From positions 5,307 to 11,274 of the forward strand of contig NZ_MOMC01000076.1 of assembly GCF_001983105.1 (NCBI RefSeq): 5,968 nt of DNA, in the 5' to 3' direction. This stretch comes from Pseudofrankia asymbiotica (GTDB lineage: Bacteria; Actinomycetota; Actinomycetes; Frankiales; Frankiaceae). Below, one piece after another: positions 5,751 to 5,968 of this stretch. Each line of letters opens with the position of its first letter. Within the stretch, counting starts at the first letter, position 1. A program made the position numbers and the translations under genes. A model generated the notes under the pieces. It did no database searches and had not been told where the DNA came from. It was given only the letters and a program-made list of their open reading frames with translations.

Positions 5751-5917
5751 GCGATGAACCTCCTTTTTCGCTCGTAACCCCTGCCCGGGTACCGCGCGCG
5801 TTACCTTCGGCCGGGGAACAAAGTCCCGACACCGCCTAGCCAGGCCCGAGTTAATTGGGGCCGCGGCCGCGCGAGGGCGTACCCGGTCGTTTCTGAAAAC
5901 CGCGGAAAGGAAATCTC

Positions 5918-5968
5918 ATGAAACTGTGGACTCGACGTGCGGGGCGTTGCGCCTGCATTCTCGCGCTC
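5918..5968 (+). CDS. Start of a probable secreted or membrane protein, truncated by the window
   Basis: ATG 5918 is preceded by AAGGA (5907-5911) six bases upstream. The 17 visible codons read MKLWTRRAGRCACILAL: a short basic stretch (Lys, Arg, Arg, Arg) leading into a hydrophobic run, as at the start of a signal peptide or membrane anchor. The rest lies outside the window, so no function can be given. Nothing ties it to the lasso genes except proximity; the hairpin and the long spacer suggest a separate transcription unit. Confidence 0.6.
   Translation, partial: MKLWTRRAGRCACILAL

Larger units (their letters stand above)
5564..5917. other. 354-bp non-coding region upstream of the right-edge gene
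   Basis: I see no convincing gene on either strand. The composition is less GC-rich than its surroundings in parts (about 5680-5775). It holds a 10+10 bp inverted repeat (5679-5710), a small hairpin (5736-5750), an outer GTAAC/GTTAC pair near 5775-5805 and the GC palindrome GGCCGCGGCC near 5860. It probably contains the promoter and a long 5' leader of the gene at 5918. No known riboswitch class was recognised. Confidence 0.6.

Noticed and set aside
5557..5832. Leftward 91-codon frame, with AAAGGAGG inside it ahead of an internal Met-Met-Asp start
   Set aside because: The long form starts at an unsupported GTG. For the internal ATG, the Shine-Dalgarno is about 16 bases away, too far. The sequence resembles no family and runs through the tandem repeat edge.
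5775..5917. c-di-AMP (ydaO) or cobalamin riboswitch before the right-edge gene
   Set aside because: The conserved core strings expected for these classes are not present; only generic GC hairpins are seen.

Overview
The window is very GC-rich (roughly 70% or more), with strong G/C preference at third codon positions. GGAGG-type ribosome binding sites alternate with overlapping stop/start codons, which suggests an actinobacterium. A Frankia-like or other mycelial genus is possible, but nothing here fixes the genus.

Positions 1 to about 4150 read leftward and form a lasso-peptide biosynthesis operon. In transcription order it holds a short relic region (about 4124-3832), an ABC exporter with fused membrane and ATPase domains (3839-1998), a small PqqD-like leader-binding protein B1 (1902-1498), a transglutaminase-fold leader peptidase B2 (1501-971) and an asparagine-synthetase-like lasso cyclase C (987 to beyond the left edge). 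B1 and B2 overlap by 4 bp, and B2 and C by 17 bp. In lasso systems B1 binds the precursor leader and hands it to B2. B2 removes the leader, C activates an Asp/Glu side chain with ATP and closes the macrolactam ring, and the ABC protein exports the product. No convincing precursor gene is visible; it may lie beyond the left edge or elsewhere.

A divergent gene (4373-5485, rightward) encodes a PF14907-type nucleotidyltransferase-like protein, a candidate tailoring enzyme. The two arms share a control region with a perfect 8+8 bp palindrome (4128-4148).

Two structures between the arms are unusual. First, the two tiny reading frames at 4124-3832 look like a decayed second copy of the B2-end/C-start junction, including its ribosome binding site. 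Second, a 31-bp module containing the palindrome, a -10-like hexamer and an ATG recurs (24/31 identical) just upstream of and across the ABC start. The exporter may therefore have its own related, possibly leaderless promoter.

The nucleotidyltransferase gene ends in a 17-bp-stem hairpin that includes its stop codon. The right arm of that hairpin runs into four exact tandem copies of a 13-mer. A 354-bp non-coding stretch with small hairpins follows, then the first 17 codons of a probable secreted or membrane protein at the right edge.
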